A DNA stretch of 64,000 nucleotides from Medicago truncatula (lineage: Eukaryota > Streptophyta > Magnoliopsida > Fabales > Fabaceae). Positions 1 to 10,646 of the stretch are shown in pieces. Position 1 is the first letter of the stretch, and each line of letters starts with the position of its first letter. Location of the stretch: NCBI RefSeq assembly GCF_003473485.1, contig NC_053045.1, positions 45,984,494 through 46,048,493 of the forward strand, read 5' to 3'. The notes beneath the pieces were generated by a model that saw only the letters and a list, made by a program, of their open reading frames with translations, did not search any database and was not told the origin of the DNA. The position numbers were made by a program, and so were the translations under genes.

Positions 1-1056
1 TTGTTGCGTAAATATGGTTTAGCCGCGGATAATGTAATCGATGCTCACATAATTGATGTGAAAGGTAGGTTACTTGACAGAGAAGCAATGGGTGAAGATT
101 ATTTTTGGGCTATTAGAGGTGGTGGAGGAGCAAGTTTTGGAGTCATAATTTCATGGAAGATAAAACTTGTTGAAGTTCCAGCAACAGTGACGGTGTTTAC
201 AGTTCCAAGAGCATTGGAACAAAATGCAACAAAGCTTGTTCACAAGTGGCAGTATTTGGCAAGTAAAATTGATGAAAACATAGCCATCAATATTGTCTTT
301 CAAAGGATAAATTCAAGTAAAAAAGGCGAGACAACAATTCTAGCTATATTTCAAGCCTTGTTTCTTGGAGGTGTAGATAAACTCATTCCCTTGATGGATC
401 AAAAGTTTCCTGAGTTGGGTGTGGTCAGAGAAAATTGTATTGAAATGAGTTGGATTGAATCGGTTCTTTACCTTTTTCAATTTCCGAAAGGTGCATTACC
501 TGAAGTGTTGCTTAACAGAACACTAGCTGCAAACAGCCCAAGATTTATTTACAAAGCAAAATCTGATTTTGTGAAAACTCCCATTCCTGAAAATGGATTA
601 GAAGGAATATGGTCTTTGTTTCATGAAGAAGGTGCCAAAGGTGCAATGATGATATGGTTTCCTTATGGTGGAATAATGGATACTATTTCAGAGTCTGAAA
701 TTCCATTTCCACATAGAAAAGGAAATTTATATCATATTCATTACCAGGTTGATTGGCAACAGGAAGGTGATGAGGTGGAAAAACTGCACATTAATTGGAT
801 TAGAAAACTTTATAATTACATGGAACCTTTTGTTTCAAAGTCTCCAAGAGCTGGATACATCAATTATAGAGACCTTGATATTGGTGTGAATAACATTGAT
901 GGATACACAAGCTACAAGCAAGCTAGTATCTGGGGTGTTAAATACTTCAAGAACAATTTCAGAAGATTGGCAAATGTGAAGACCAAAGTTGATCCTCTAA
1001 ACTTCTTCAGAAATGAACAAAGTATACCTTCTCTTGTGTCCAAGGGACACAAATAA
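1..1056 (+). CDS. BBE-like FAD-linked oxidase, 3' part (cut by window start)
   Basis: This is the C-terminal 351 residues of a berberine-bridge-enzyme-like oxidase; the signal peptide and FAD-linking His and Cys lie before the window. It begins at [11 protein letters not shown], just after where the GGGYG motif would sit, and runs through [12 protein letters not shown] (FAD domain), [16 protein letters not shown] and the family ending [10 protein letters not shown] to a TAA at 1054-1056. The protein and its 3' UTR closely resemble the gene at 3845-5485, so the two are tandem paralogues. In the K-x-Q active-site motif (KIQ in the other cluster members) this copy has H-I-H at 733-741, so both key residues are changed. 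The family oxidises alkaloids, monolignols or oligosaccharides, usually in the apoplast or vacuole; the substrate here cannot be told. The reading frame is open and undamaged. Confidence 0.93.
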   Translation: MLRKYGLAADNVIDAHIIDVKGRLLDREAMGEDYFWAIRGGGGASFGVIISWKIKLVEVPATVTVFTVPRALEQNATKLVHKWQYLASKIDENIAINIVFQRINSSKKGETTILAIFQALFLGGVDKLIPLMDQKFPELGVVRENCIEMSWIESVLYLFQFPKGALPEVLLNRTLAANSPRFIYKAKSDFVKTPIPENGLEGIWSLFHEEGAKGAMMIWFPYGGIMDTISESEIPFPHRKGNLYHIHYQVDWQQEGDEVEKLHINWIRKLYNYMEPFVSKSPRAGYINYRDLDIGVNNIDGYTSYKQASIWGVKYFKNNFRRLANVKTKVDPLNFFRNEQSIPSLVSKGHK

Positions 1057-2360
1057 ATTAATTGGAGTAGCTAAGGTCACGATAATAAAAAATAAGCTGT
1101 TTTGTTATTTCTCTTTTATATGTGTATCTTTTCTTTATAAATAAAGGTTTAGGGGAGTGGGGTCTAGAGCTAAGGGGTAAAGGCTTCAAGGCTCAAAGAG
1201 CATTTTTAGAGAGATAATTACATATTACATGCCAACAAGGTCTTCTTCAATCGGGAGCAAGAAGATTTCCACATCTTTTTTGGATGAGTATCTGATGCAG
1301 CATTCATCAACCCCTAGATATTCTATGTGTGTATTTATTTTTACATGTTTGTTTACTTTTACTTAAAACAATGATACTTGAATAAATTACTAAAGTTTGG
1401 TGTTAAACTTGACATATATTTGTGTTTATTGAAAGGATATTCCTGCGAAAACTGCTGGTTACACCCCCTATATTTGTAGTTAGCCCTTTGACACCATTTA
1501 ATCAACAAAATGGCCAAAGAATGCCTATAACTAGCCGGTAACAGTTGCTAAAACTTTCGAGATACATGCTCATATATCTTCAACGACAACTTTGAATGAC
1601 ATCACAAGTTAGCTAAACTATCAGTACATTTATTAGTTTCTCGGAAAATATGCTTAATTTTGGCCTCATGATCTTCTTATTGGGAACAACAAGACCTCAC
1701 CCATTAGTCGCGCTTACATACTTGCCCTACAAACAATCAACTACATTAACTTTAGAATCCATAAGAAGCCTCCTACATGTTAAATATCTTTTTCTTGTGA
1801 ATTGAAGACCCTCTTATCATCTACTCCTATGCTGGTCAGAGTTATACCGAAAAAATTGGACAAACCTCAAATTTAAGCACCATTTGCATCCCTTAACACC
1901 CCTCCGAAACATGTTAACCTAGAATTTTGATGAGCACGATCCGTATTGATATGAACGCATCCTGGCAGGGGCAGTTTCCAGTTGATACTCATACACGTCT
2001 TCATCTTTATCGTTGGTTGAAATAAGGCAGCATCATTATGGTAGTCACTCACTTGTTTGAAAACAACAATCCGAAGTTTGTTACGTAAATTCTAGGATAA
2101 GTATGTTTAAGTAAATTCTGTTCAAGTACACTTTTGGTGAGATTTGAGAATTTGATAGAGTTTGGGATAATTTGGCTTATTTTGGCTTTTTAAAACCTGC
2201 CATGATGTTACTTAGAATTATGGGATGAAACTATAAGTTGTATTCCATGCTCTGTTGTAAACATTTTGAGAATTACATAAGTATTTATATTGTTTACTGT
2301 TTTTATGCATTTCGAATTTCAATTTGTTTGGAAAAGATATATTTGCACACAGTTTTTTAG
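1057..2360. other. Intergenic, no gene seen
   Basis: This stretch follows the BBE-like fragment. The first 80 bases are a 3' UTR similar to that of the next paralogue, with AATAAA-like signals around 1085 and 1139. Beyond that I see AT-rich sequence without a convincing reading frame or recognisable repeat. Confidence 0.5.
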
Positions 2361-2421
2361 AACTAGCATGCTCATGTTCTTGTATAAAAAAAAAAAAAAA
2401 AAATCAAAATGCTCATATAAC

Positions 2422-2910
2422 ATGTTGGCTGGACCACCTTCATGTTGTTCAACCATCGCAAGTCCTCGTCTCCAGCTATGAAATGACGACTTGGAAGGCA
2501 ACTATTCCAGACTGGATCAAGGTCCAATCCTAAAGTGTGAAGGCTTAATAAAGATTCTGATCCAAATATGGATCACCTACTCCTACATAAATAAGGCTGC
2601 AAAACAGAGAAAGGGATTACTCGGATCACAATCACACGATTACTCGGATCACATGTCCAGACTGGATCTAGGTACTCTTATCACAATCACACGATTACTC
2701 GGATCACATGTCCGAGAAAGCACAACCGCCTAACATCCTCGTGCTTACGCGGAAACTTCAACCGTCTATAAAAAAGGAGTCACCCACTCTAAAAAATTAG
2801 CACACTCTCATTTAAAAAAAGCCTCTTTATTACAAGTACATCATTTTGCTCCGGTGAAAGACAACCGCATCCCACCTACTCTGGTCGTCGTCCTTACACT
2901 TTCTTTTCCA
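2422..2910. repeat. Possible degenerate LTR fragment with short direct repeats
   Basis: The base composition is less AT-rich than its surroundings. A 34-base unit (ATCACAATCACACG followed by ATTACTCGGATCACATGTCC) occurs twice, near 2624 and 2678. A promoter-like TCTATAAAAAAGGAG lies near 2764, followed by CT-rich sequence. This layout resembles the promoter part of a plant LTR, but I found no matching end or target duplication, so the call is tentative. Confidence 0.25.
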
Positions 2911-3798
2911 CTTGAAATGTATAATTTAAAGACTAAACTAATTAATTAAGTGGATTGGATTGAACCAAGTTATATTCTCTCCAATTGTCAATTGCATACT
3001 ACAAAACTATTATTTTTTTGTGCAAGTTAACTCTTTATTAAAGCTTTGTTTTAAACATATTTCCTTGTCTCTGAATTGGACTACGATGTTTAAACAAGAA
3101 TTAATACTTAAATATGTTTCTGATAGATGAGTTCATTTTTATATATTGAAATAAGAAGCATGCTCCCAATTAGCTCGCTTTCTTTATGCAAAATTTAGAA
3201 TGGTAGTAAGTAGCAACAACCACTTCTTATCAAATAAAAAATTGATTTCAATGAAGTTAGATAAAACAACAAAAGAAAAAACACCATACCCTGCCGGCTT
3301 AACAGGGAGAACTATTGTATAAAATTGAAAAAGTCAAGATTCAAATGTGTAGTTTCACATGCTTGACTTGTCTACCATAGTAGTTTTAGCAGATACTTTA
3401 TTTAGGAGATAAGCGTTTGAGAAATTTTTCATAAGTTGTTTTTCAACTTATTTCTATAAAAATTCCTAGGATAACTTATGATAACGGTTTATAATATATG
3501 AAAACAGACTGTTTTATTCTTTCTTTTTTGTAATATAGTTTATAAAATGAAACGAAAAAAATTATACGTAAGCACTTATTTGATAAGCGGTTATGTAATA
3601 AGTGTTTAATTTGTCTATCCACTGTAGATTTATTCTCTACACCCACTAGAGTCTAAAATCTAGCACAAGTGGTTGGTGCGAAGTTTAAAAAAATGAAACA
3701 AAATAAAGTTTACATAAGCACTTATTTAATAAGCGGATTATAGATTTCAACTCCAAATTATTCTATATACCAATAAAAATTAGAGCATAGAGTGACAC
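2911..3798. other. Upstream region of BBE-like gene 2
   Basis: AT-rich spacer without an open gene. The motif 'TAAGCACTTATTTRATAAGCGG' occurs near 3568 and 3715, and related sequences near 3410-3480 suggest remnants of a small foldback transposon. No target duplication could be defined. Confidence 0.4.
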
Positions 3799-3807
3799 TT
3801 ATAAATT
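3799..3807 (+). promoter_or_regulatory. TATA-like box of BBE-like gene 2
   Basis: TTATAAATT lies about 40 bases before the ATG at 3845. If used, it gives a very short leader. Position and sequence are the only evidence. Confidence 0.35.
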
Positions 3808-3844
3808 TGAAGCATCTTATGCACAACACTACACTAACAAAAAA

Positions 3845-5485
3845 ATGATGCATCTAGGCTCATACTTGTCTATTGTACTAATTGCTATTTTATTTTCATT
3901 TACATCTTCAGCAATTGGTACTACTACTACTACTAATGAAGATAATAGCTTCCTTCAATGTCTCTATAGCTATTCACATAACTCCACTTCAATCTCTAAA
4001 GTTGTGTACACCAAAGCCAATTCATCATACACATCAATACTCCAATTTTCAACTCAAAATCTCAGATTTGCAACCAACAAAACACCAAAACCACTTGTAA
4101 TTGTCACACCTCTAGAAATTTCCCATATTCAAGCAACCGTAATTTGTTCCCAATACCACAGCCTGCAGATTCGAATTCGCAGCGGCGGTCACGACTTTGA
4201 GGGTCTGTCTTATGTCTCTGAAGTTCCATTTGTTGTCATTGATCTCATAAACTTCAGAGAAATTGAAATAAATGTACACAAAAAAACTGCATGGGTTCAA
4301 TCTGGTGCAACACTTGGTGAACTTTACTACGCAATTAGCCAAAAAAGCAAAACTCTTGGTTTCCCTGCAAGTGTTTGTCCTACTGTAGGTGTTGGGGGAC
4401 ACTTCAGTGGTGGTGGATATGGAACCTTGTTGCGTAAATACGGTCTTGCAGCCGATAACATCATTGATGCCTACATAATTGATGTGAAGGGTAGGTTTCT
4501 TGACAGAGAAGCAATGGGTGAGGATTTCTTTTGGGCTATTAGAGGTGGTGGAGGAGCAAGTTTTGGTGTCATAGTTTCATGGAAGATTAAACTTGTTGAA
4601 GTTCCATCAATTGTGACAGTGTTTACTGTTCCAAAAACATTGGAACAAAATGCAACAAAGCTTGTTCACAAGTGGCAATTTTTGGCAAGTAAACTTGATG
4701 AAAATATAGCCATGAATATTGTCTGGCAAAGGGTAAATTTAAATTCAAGTAAAAAAGGTGAGTCAAAGTCACCGGTACTAGTTTTATTTCAAGCTTTGTT
4801 TCTTGGAGGTGTAGATAAACTCATACCCTTGGTTCAAGAGAAGTTTCCTGAGCTTGGTTTGGTTAGAGAATATTGTATTGAAATGAGTTGGATTGAATCT
4901 GTTCTTTACTTTTTTCAGTTTCCAAAAGGTTCTACACCTGAAGTGTTGCTTAACAGAACACAAGCTACACTTGATATATTCAAAGCAAAATCTGATTTTG
5001 TGAGAATTCCAATTCCTGAAACTGGATTAGAAGGCATATGGCCTTTATTTGATGAAGAGGGTTCCAAAGATGCAATGATGATATGGTTTCCATATGGTGG
5101 CAAAATGGATACTATTTCAGAGTCTGAAATTCCATTTCCTCATAGAAGTGGAAACTTATTCATGATTCAATACTCGGTTCATTGGCATCAAGAAGGTGAT
5201 GAGGTGGAAACACTGCACATTAATTGGATTAGAAAACTGTATAGTTATATGGAACCTTTTGTTACAAAGTCTCCGAGAGCTGCATATATTAATTACAGAG
5301 ACCTTGATATTGGTGTGAATAACATTAATGGGTACACAAGCTATAAGGAAGCTAGTATTTGGGGTGTTAAGTACTTCAAAAATAACTTCAAAAGGTTGGC
5401 AAAAGTTAAGACTAAAGTTGATCCTCTAAATTTCTTCAGAAATGAACAAAGTATACCTTCTCATGTGTCCAAGGGACGCAAATAG
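3845..5485 (+). CDS. BBE-like FAD-linked oxidase, secreted (cluster gene 2)
   Basis: A complete intronless gene of 546 aa, the usual length for this family. A hydrophobic signal peptide (about residues 5-25) precedes the mature protein, and several N-x-S/T sites suggest glycosylation. The FAD domain carries RSGGHDFEG (His116) and VCPTVGVGGH (Cys178), the pair that binds FAD bicovalently in berberine bridge enzyme, then [17 protein letters not shown] and the C-terminal NYRDLDIG and [10 protein letters not shown]. The residue two after the His is Phe118, where AtBBE-like 15 has a Tyr. The K-x-Q motif reads M-I-Q (Met440, Gln442), so the lysine thought to activate the catalytic Tyr is missing. 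It is the tandem sister of the fragment at 1-1056. The fold is certain; the substrate is unknown. Confidence 0.97.
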   Translation: MMHLGSYLSIVLIAILFSFTSSAIGTTTTTNEDNSFLQCLYSYSHNSTSISKVVYTKANSSYTSILQFSTQNLRFATNKTPKPLVIVTPLEISHIQATVICSQYHSLQIRIRSGGHDFEGLSYVSEVPFVVIDLINFREIEINVHKKTAWVQSGATLGELYYAISQKSKTLGFPASVCPTVGVGGHFSGGGYGTLLRKYGLAADNIIDAYIIDVKGRFLDREAMGEDFFWAIRGGGGASFGVIVSWKIKLVEVPSIVTVFTVPKTLEQNATKLVHKWQFLASKLDENIAMNIVWQRVNLNSSKKGESKSPVLVLFQALFLGGVDKLIPLVQEKFPELGLVREYCIEMSWIESVLYFFQFPKGSTPEVLLNRTQATLDIFKAKSDFVRIPIPETGLEGIWPLFDEEGSKDAMMIWFPYGGKMDTISESEIPFPHRSGNLFMIQYSVHWHQEGDEVETLHINWIRKLYSYMEPFVTKSPRAAYINYRDLDIGVNNINGYTSYKEASIWGVKYFKNNFKRLAKVKTKVDPLNFFRNEQSIPSHVSKGRK

Positions 5486-7362
5486 AGTTTTCTGGAGTGG
5501 CATAGGTCATAATGATAAAATAGTAGCTGCTTTGTTATTTATCTTTTATATGTGTATCTTTTCTTTGTTATAATAAAAGTAAATTGATTTTTATTTGTGT
5601 GTAAAGCATCAATCCTACGGGGTTTGGTGTGTGTATTTGTATTAATATATAATATATAATATATGAGATATATCACTTATCATATGTGGATAAATATCGC
5701 TCCAAACTTTTATTTAATGTTCTTTATACAGGGGTGCCCTTGAGGATGGGTGGGTGGGAGGGGCGGCAGTCCAGGGCACCAAAATTATTATTTTTACTTA
5801 ATAGTTAGTACAATATAGATATATGATAAGAGTTAAATACATATATTTTAGGCACTTTAATTACTTGTTTTACAAGTTATCTCATGAAAAGCTCCAAAAT
5901 AATAGATAAATGGAATTTTATGCTTTTTATGTCTAATACCAACCAAGTATGTAGGAATTTGCTTGCCAAGGGATTTAAAGATCAAAGAAAGTGAAGAAAA
6001 TAAGATGTTGTTATCGTGGCTAAGCTAGAAAATCAGATGATGTCACCATGGCCACGACGAGCCTGCAGCGAGGCCATGGCCATGAGGCTCGCCACAACGA
6101 GCCTGCAATGGAGTCACAACGAAACAAGTCATAGATCATGGAAATCCTGCAAAATTGTGTGTGGCTAAGCGATCCTGGGCGTCGCCATGGCGAGCAAAGG
6201 CGGTTTTGACAGCTCCAATGTTGATGTGGCAGAAATCCACTGGTGAAGAAAGCTTCGCTCACCACGGTGAGCCTGGGTGTGACTAAGTTACGGTGCAATT
6301 TTTCAGAAAGTATATAAATAGCCCCAAACCTCAGAACAAGTGGAATTATGTCATTTTTAGGGAGAGGAAAACAGAGAAACATAGAGAGACCCTAAAAACA
6401 AAGCGTAGTATAAATGATTTTTTAGATTAAGAGTTTACTCACAAAGATTTTTTATGGAAACTTACTCACAAAGATACTCATTATTATTCGCAAAGAAAAT
6501 GATAAAACAAATGAAAAAAGAAACCTCAACCCATGGCCGAAAAGAATAATTAAACGGGTGTTTGTGCACATAGTTGTCGTTGTCGTTTTAAGTATCTTGA
6601 TATTTTTGGGGTGTTAAAGACCAATTTTTAAAGTTAGAAGAGCAATTTCCAACTACTAAAACCCTTATTTCTCTATTTCGGTGCCTAAACGGTGAAATAA
6701 GTTTGGAGGTTTTGTGTTTATTGCTAGTTACACCCACCTTCGTCTTCTTAGTTACACCTAGTCACCATTTCATCAACAAAATGCACATCCTTTTAAGTCC
6801 TTCAATAATTTTTCTTAAACCTCCCCTAATATTTTCTATCGACAAATTTAGTCCCCAGTCCTTAAAGGTTATACACATGGCAGTGTATAGAGGGTCTAAA
6901 AATAAAAAAGGACGAACTTATAGTGACAAAAAATTTGTTAAAATAAGTTTTTGATTGTTATAAATATATCATTTTTCATTTGTAATCTCTTTATAGTATA
7001 ACTTATTTAAATGGTGAAGATCAAATTTATTGTCGAAAAAATATTTGAAGGATCATCGTTTAGAAAATAAATAAATTAGAGGGACAAAATATGAAAAATG
7101 GTATCATTTAAATTAAAAAATAACATAATACATAAATACAATGAAATACAATAAAAAAATTCGCATATGATCGTCTTTCCGTTGGTAATAATAATATAAT
7201 AATCTATAACTTTATGTTTGGCTTGACTTATTTTGTATTAAAAACTACTTTGAAAGTAAAGATAAAGATATCAGATTTAAAAATAGAATTAAGGTTTACT
7301 TTTCTCACAATTATTGTTATGAGTATCTGTTACCTTAAAATATATTGTTTTTATGGAATGAT

Positions 7363-7403
<41 letters not shown>

Positions 7404-7661
7404 TAAATCAAAGCATCTCTGTGAACAACGTCATATATTAATTCCTTAATGTAAGAAAAAAATTATTTAAGAGATAGATCTCTTACAACAACAACAACAA
7501 AATTTTCATTCTCATATGTTAGGATTGAATTTTGAACCAAATGATTAAAAGACTTAACTATCTATCATTTATGTCACATTATTTGGTGCAATGGTAGAAT
7601 TTAACTTAAATACTTAATATTTCATCTGTCCTAAAATTATTGACCTACTTACTTGGTCATC
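5486..7661. other. Intergenic with transposon relics
   Basis: The first 90 bases are a 3' UTR resembling that of the upstream paralogue. At 5732-5800 a GC-rich relic (GGGGTGCCCTTGAGG and GGGCGGCAGTCC) resembles a transposon end. Between about 6000 and 6420 is a GC-richer block with repeated gCCATGGC / GAGCCTG words and a TATATAAATAGCCCC promoter-like motif near 6311, perhaps an LTR relic. A run of 38 T lies at 7365-7402. No gene is supported. Confidence 0.45.
7482..7605 (-). repeat. Possible SINE-like element, minus strand
   Basis: Read on the minus strand, a GGTTCAAAATTC box-B-like motif is followed about 50 bases on by a GTTGTTGTTGTTG tail at 7482-7496. A tail of TTG repeats is seen in some plant non-LTR elements. 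I could not define a clear box A or target duplication. Confidence 0.3.
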
Positions 7662-7962
7662 CCAAAATTATAAATGAAAGAGAGATAAATATTTTTACTA
7701 AAGTGTCATTATCATGTATTGATCTAATTGTAAGTATCATAAATACAAAGTATAAAAAATATCCAAAATTATAAATGAAAGAGAGATAAATATTTTTACT
7801 AAAGTGCCCTATCATGTATTGATCTAATTGTAAGTATCATAAATACAAAGTATAAAAAATATCCAAAATTATAAATAAAATAGAGATAAATATTTTTACT
7901 AAAGTGCCCTTATCATGTATTGATCTACTTGTAAGTATCATAAATACAAAGTATAAAAAATA
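7662..7962. repeat. Three-copy tandem repeat, about 101-bp unit
   Basis: A unit starting CCAAAATTATAAAT and ending AAGTATAAAAAATAT repeats from 7662, 7763 and 7863. Copy 2 has lost one base (GCCCTATC against GCCCTTATC), and copy 3 has several substitutions. It lies about 370 bases upstream of BBE-like gene 3. Confidence 0.9.
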
Positions 7963-8332
7963 TTGAATTTAGAGAGATGTTAGTAATATTAATTAGAATG
8001 TAATTGAAAAGAAAGTAATTAATCTTCTTAATTTGCTTATCTTTTTTACAGTACATTTTTTAAAACCAGATACATATAAGAAACTTTCGAAAAAGTAGTT
8101 GAAAGAACTTGCCAAATCTAGTAGAAAATCTTTGTAAAATTTATCTATTTTTTACTATCTCAATCCAAAAATATTGTTTGACCTACTTTTTGTACGGTAA
8201 GCTAACAACATTTTCAAAACATTAAAATCGATTATCTTCTTCTTCAAGTAGTTGACAGTTAAACACAGCAAGATTTTCTTGTTTCACAAGGACTCTCTCT
8301 TGTCTCAAATTCTCAATCTTTTTCCTGTTAAG

Positions 8333-9994
8333 ATGCATACAATTGTAGCATCCCTTGTTCCATTCTTCTTAGTATTCCACATTCTAGTACCAGTGTCTTC
8401 TTCAGATTCTTTGATCCAACATAATAATATTAATACCAATAATACCCTTCTTCAGTGTCTTTCTCTCTATTCAGAATCTTCTAATCCAATCTCAGAAGTT
8501 ACCTATTTCCCAAACACACCTTCATATTCACCCACCTTAAACTCCTACATCAGAAACCTTAGATTCAACTCATCCACTACTCCAAAACCAGTTTTCATTC
8601 TAACCCCATCTCACATCTCTCACATCCAAGCATCAATCATATGCTGCAAAAAATTCAACCTTGAAATCAGAATACGAAGTGGTGGTCATGACTATGATGG
8701 TCTTTCTTATGTATCAGAAAAACCCTTCATTGTTCTTGACATGTTCTTGCTTAGATCAGTGGTTATTGACTTAAAAGATGAATCTTTGTGGGTTGAATCA
8801 GGTGCTACAATTGGTGAAGTTTATTATAGGATTTCTGAGATTAGTAGTGTTCATGGTTTTCCAGCTGGGGTTTGTCCTACTGTTGGTGTTGGTGGACATT
8901 TTAGTGGTGGGGGGTATGGTAACATGATGAGAAAATTTGGGTTATCTGTTGATAATATTTTGGATGCTAAGATTGTTGATGTTGATGGAAGAGTGCTTGA
9001 TAGGGAATCAATGGGGGAAGATGTTTTTTGGGCTATTAGAGGTGGTGGTGGAGCTAGTTTTGGTGTTATTGTTTCTTGGAAGATTAAGTTGGTTTCTGTG
9101 CCGGAGATCGTAACTGTTTTTAGAGTTGAAAAAACATTGGAACAAGGTGGTGGTGATATTGTTCATCAATGGCAATATGTTGCTGATAAGATACATGATG
9201 GGTTGTTTATTAGAGTTGTTGTTAGTCCTGCGAAGAGAAAGGGGAAGAAGACAATTAAGGCTAAGTTTAATGCTTTGTTTCTTGGTAATGCATATGAGTT
9301 GCTTGATGTGATGAATGAGAGTTTTCCTGAATTGGGCTTGATTGGTGAACAATGTATTGAAATGAGTTGGATTGATTCAGTGTTGTTTTGGTATAACTAT
9401 CCGGTAGGGACTTTGACTGATATTTTACTTGAAAGACATTCATCAAAAGAGAAATTCTTGAAGAGGAAATCAGATTATGTGCAGAAGCCGATTTCAAAAA
9501 TTGGGTTTGATGGTATATGGAAGAAGATGATTGAACTAGGAAAGGTTTCACTCACATTCAATCCTTATGGTGGGAAAATGGGTGAGATTTCTGAGATGGC
9601 AACACCATTCCCACATAGAGCAGGTAACATATATAAAATTCAGTATTCAGTTAACTGGAAAGAAGAAAGTAATGATGTTGCGAATCAATATTTGGATCGG
9701 ATTCGAAAGCTTTATGATTACATGACACCTTATGTGTCAGATTCACCAAGAAGTTCATATGTGAACTATAGAGATGTTGATATAGGTGTCAATGGAGATG
9801 GGGATGTTAGTTATGAAAAAGCTAGTATTTGGGGTAAAAAGTATTTCAAAGGAAACTTTGATAGGCTTGTAGAGGTTAAAACTGCAATTGATCCAAGTAA
9901 TTTTTTCAAATATGAACAAAGTATTCCATCACTTGCATCTGAGACTAGTATAATGGCAGAATACAGGCAGCCATCAAAGGGTGTATCATTATAG
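8333..9994 (+). CDS. BBE-like FAD-linked oxidase, secreted (cluster gene 3)
   Basis: A complete intronless gene of 553 aa. The frame is open further upstream, but the first ATG is at 8333 and it begins a good signal peptide (MHTIVASLVPFFLVFHILVP), so I chose it. The bicovalent FAD residues are present: SGGHDYDG with His119 and VCPTVGVGGH with Cys181. [17 protein letters not shown], the intact K-I-Q active-site motif (YKIQYSVNW) and YEQSIPS also follow the family pattern. Unlike genes 2, 4 and 5 it keeps Tyr (residue 121) two after the FAD His, so its active site looks canonical. The C-terminus runs about 20 residues beyond EQSIPS with no known motif. The substrate is unknown; carbohydrate or monolignol oxidation are family possibilities. 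Confidence 0.97.
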   Translation: MHTIVASLVPFFLVFHILVPVSSSDSLIQHNNINTNNTLLQCLSLYSESSNPISEVTYFPNTPSYSPTLNSYIRNLRFNSSTTPKPVFILTPSHISHIQASIICCKKFNLEIRIRSGGHDYDGLSYVSEKPFIVLDMFLLRSVVIDLKDESLWVESGATIGEVYYRISEISSVHGFPAGVCPTVGVGGHFSGGGYGNMMRKFGLSVDNILDAKIVDVDGRVLDRESMGEDVFWAIRGGGGASFGVIVSWKIKLVSVPEIVTVFRVEKTLEQGGGDIVHQWQYVADKIHDGLFIRVVVSPAKRKGKKTIKAKFNALFLGNAYELLDVMNESFPELGLIGEQCIEMSWIDSVLFWYNYPVGTLTDILLERHSSKEKFLKRKSDYVQKPISKIGFDGIWKKMIELGKVSLTFNPYGGKMGEISEMATPFPHRAGNIYKIQYSVNWKEESNDVANQYLDRIRKLYDYMTPYVSDSPRSSYVNYRDVDIGVNGDGDVSYEKASIWGKKYFKGNFDRLVEVKTAIDPSNFFKYEQSIPSLASETSIMAEYRQPSKGVSL

Positions 9995-10633
9995 GAGGTA
10001 TCTAGAAGCATGTTAATATCATGGAAAACTAGTTCAGACCCAGATTGAACATTAAAGTATGTCAGAATATTTGATTGGTTAGAAGTTAGTACATTATACA
10101 TTCTCAAATTGTATCTTCCCTGCTTTGAGGGACTTAGTTCATCTGAGTTGTAAGTTGAGATGGCCAATGATGTATAGATTAAGAATTTGGTGTTGTAGGC
10201 TTGTAGCTAATGCCATTAGGCTGTAGATTGATACTTTAAGCAAGATGATATTCTAATATAATTTATTGAAAGTTTTAGAAAACTTGTTTAGTTTGTTTTG
10301 ACTAAAACATGTATGCTCATGTTGTCTCATTTGTTTTAGAAAAATTAAAGAGTAGGGTGATATAAGATTCCCTCATTTCAAGTAACAACATAATTGCCAC
10401 TTGAAATGATTCAAGTTCTATTTAATTAGATCAACTTTTTAGTTCTTTCTTTGGTAAATATCATATTCACTAATCACATCATATATATGTTATCTTCTTT
10501 TGATTATTTGTGCACATCAAATATTTTTTAACAAAACAATCTACTGTATATCAAGTTTTAACAAGTTGCAATGGTCATCTATCATAATGTTTATTGAGAT
10601 ATTTTATACGATGAATGATATATCAAAGTATAG
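9995..10633. other. 3' region of BBE-like gene 3, no further gene
   Basis: AT-rich sequence between the stop codon and the LINE insertion. No long open frame or recognised repeat is seen. Confidence 0.5.
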
Positions 10634-10646
10634 TCATCAATATTTT

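Noticed and set aside
8252-8332. Upstream extension of BBE-like gene 3 (27 extra codons)
   Set aside because: It would start at TTG. The ATG at 8333 begins a proper signal peptide. The same reasoning excluded non-ATG extensions of genes 4 and 5.
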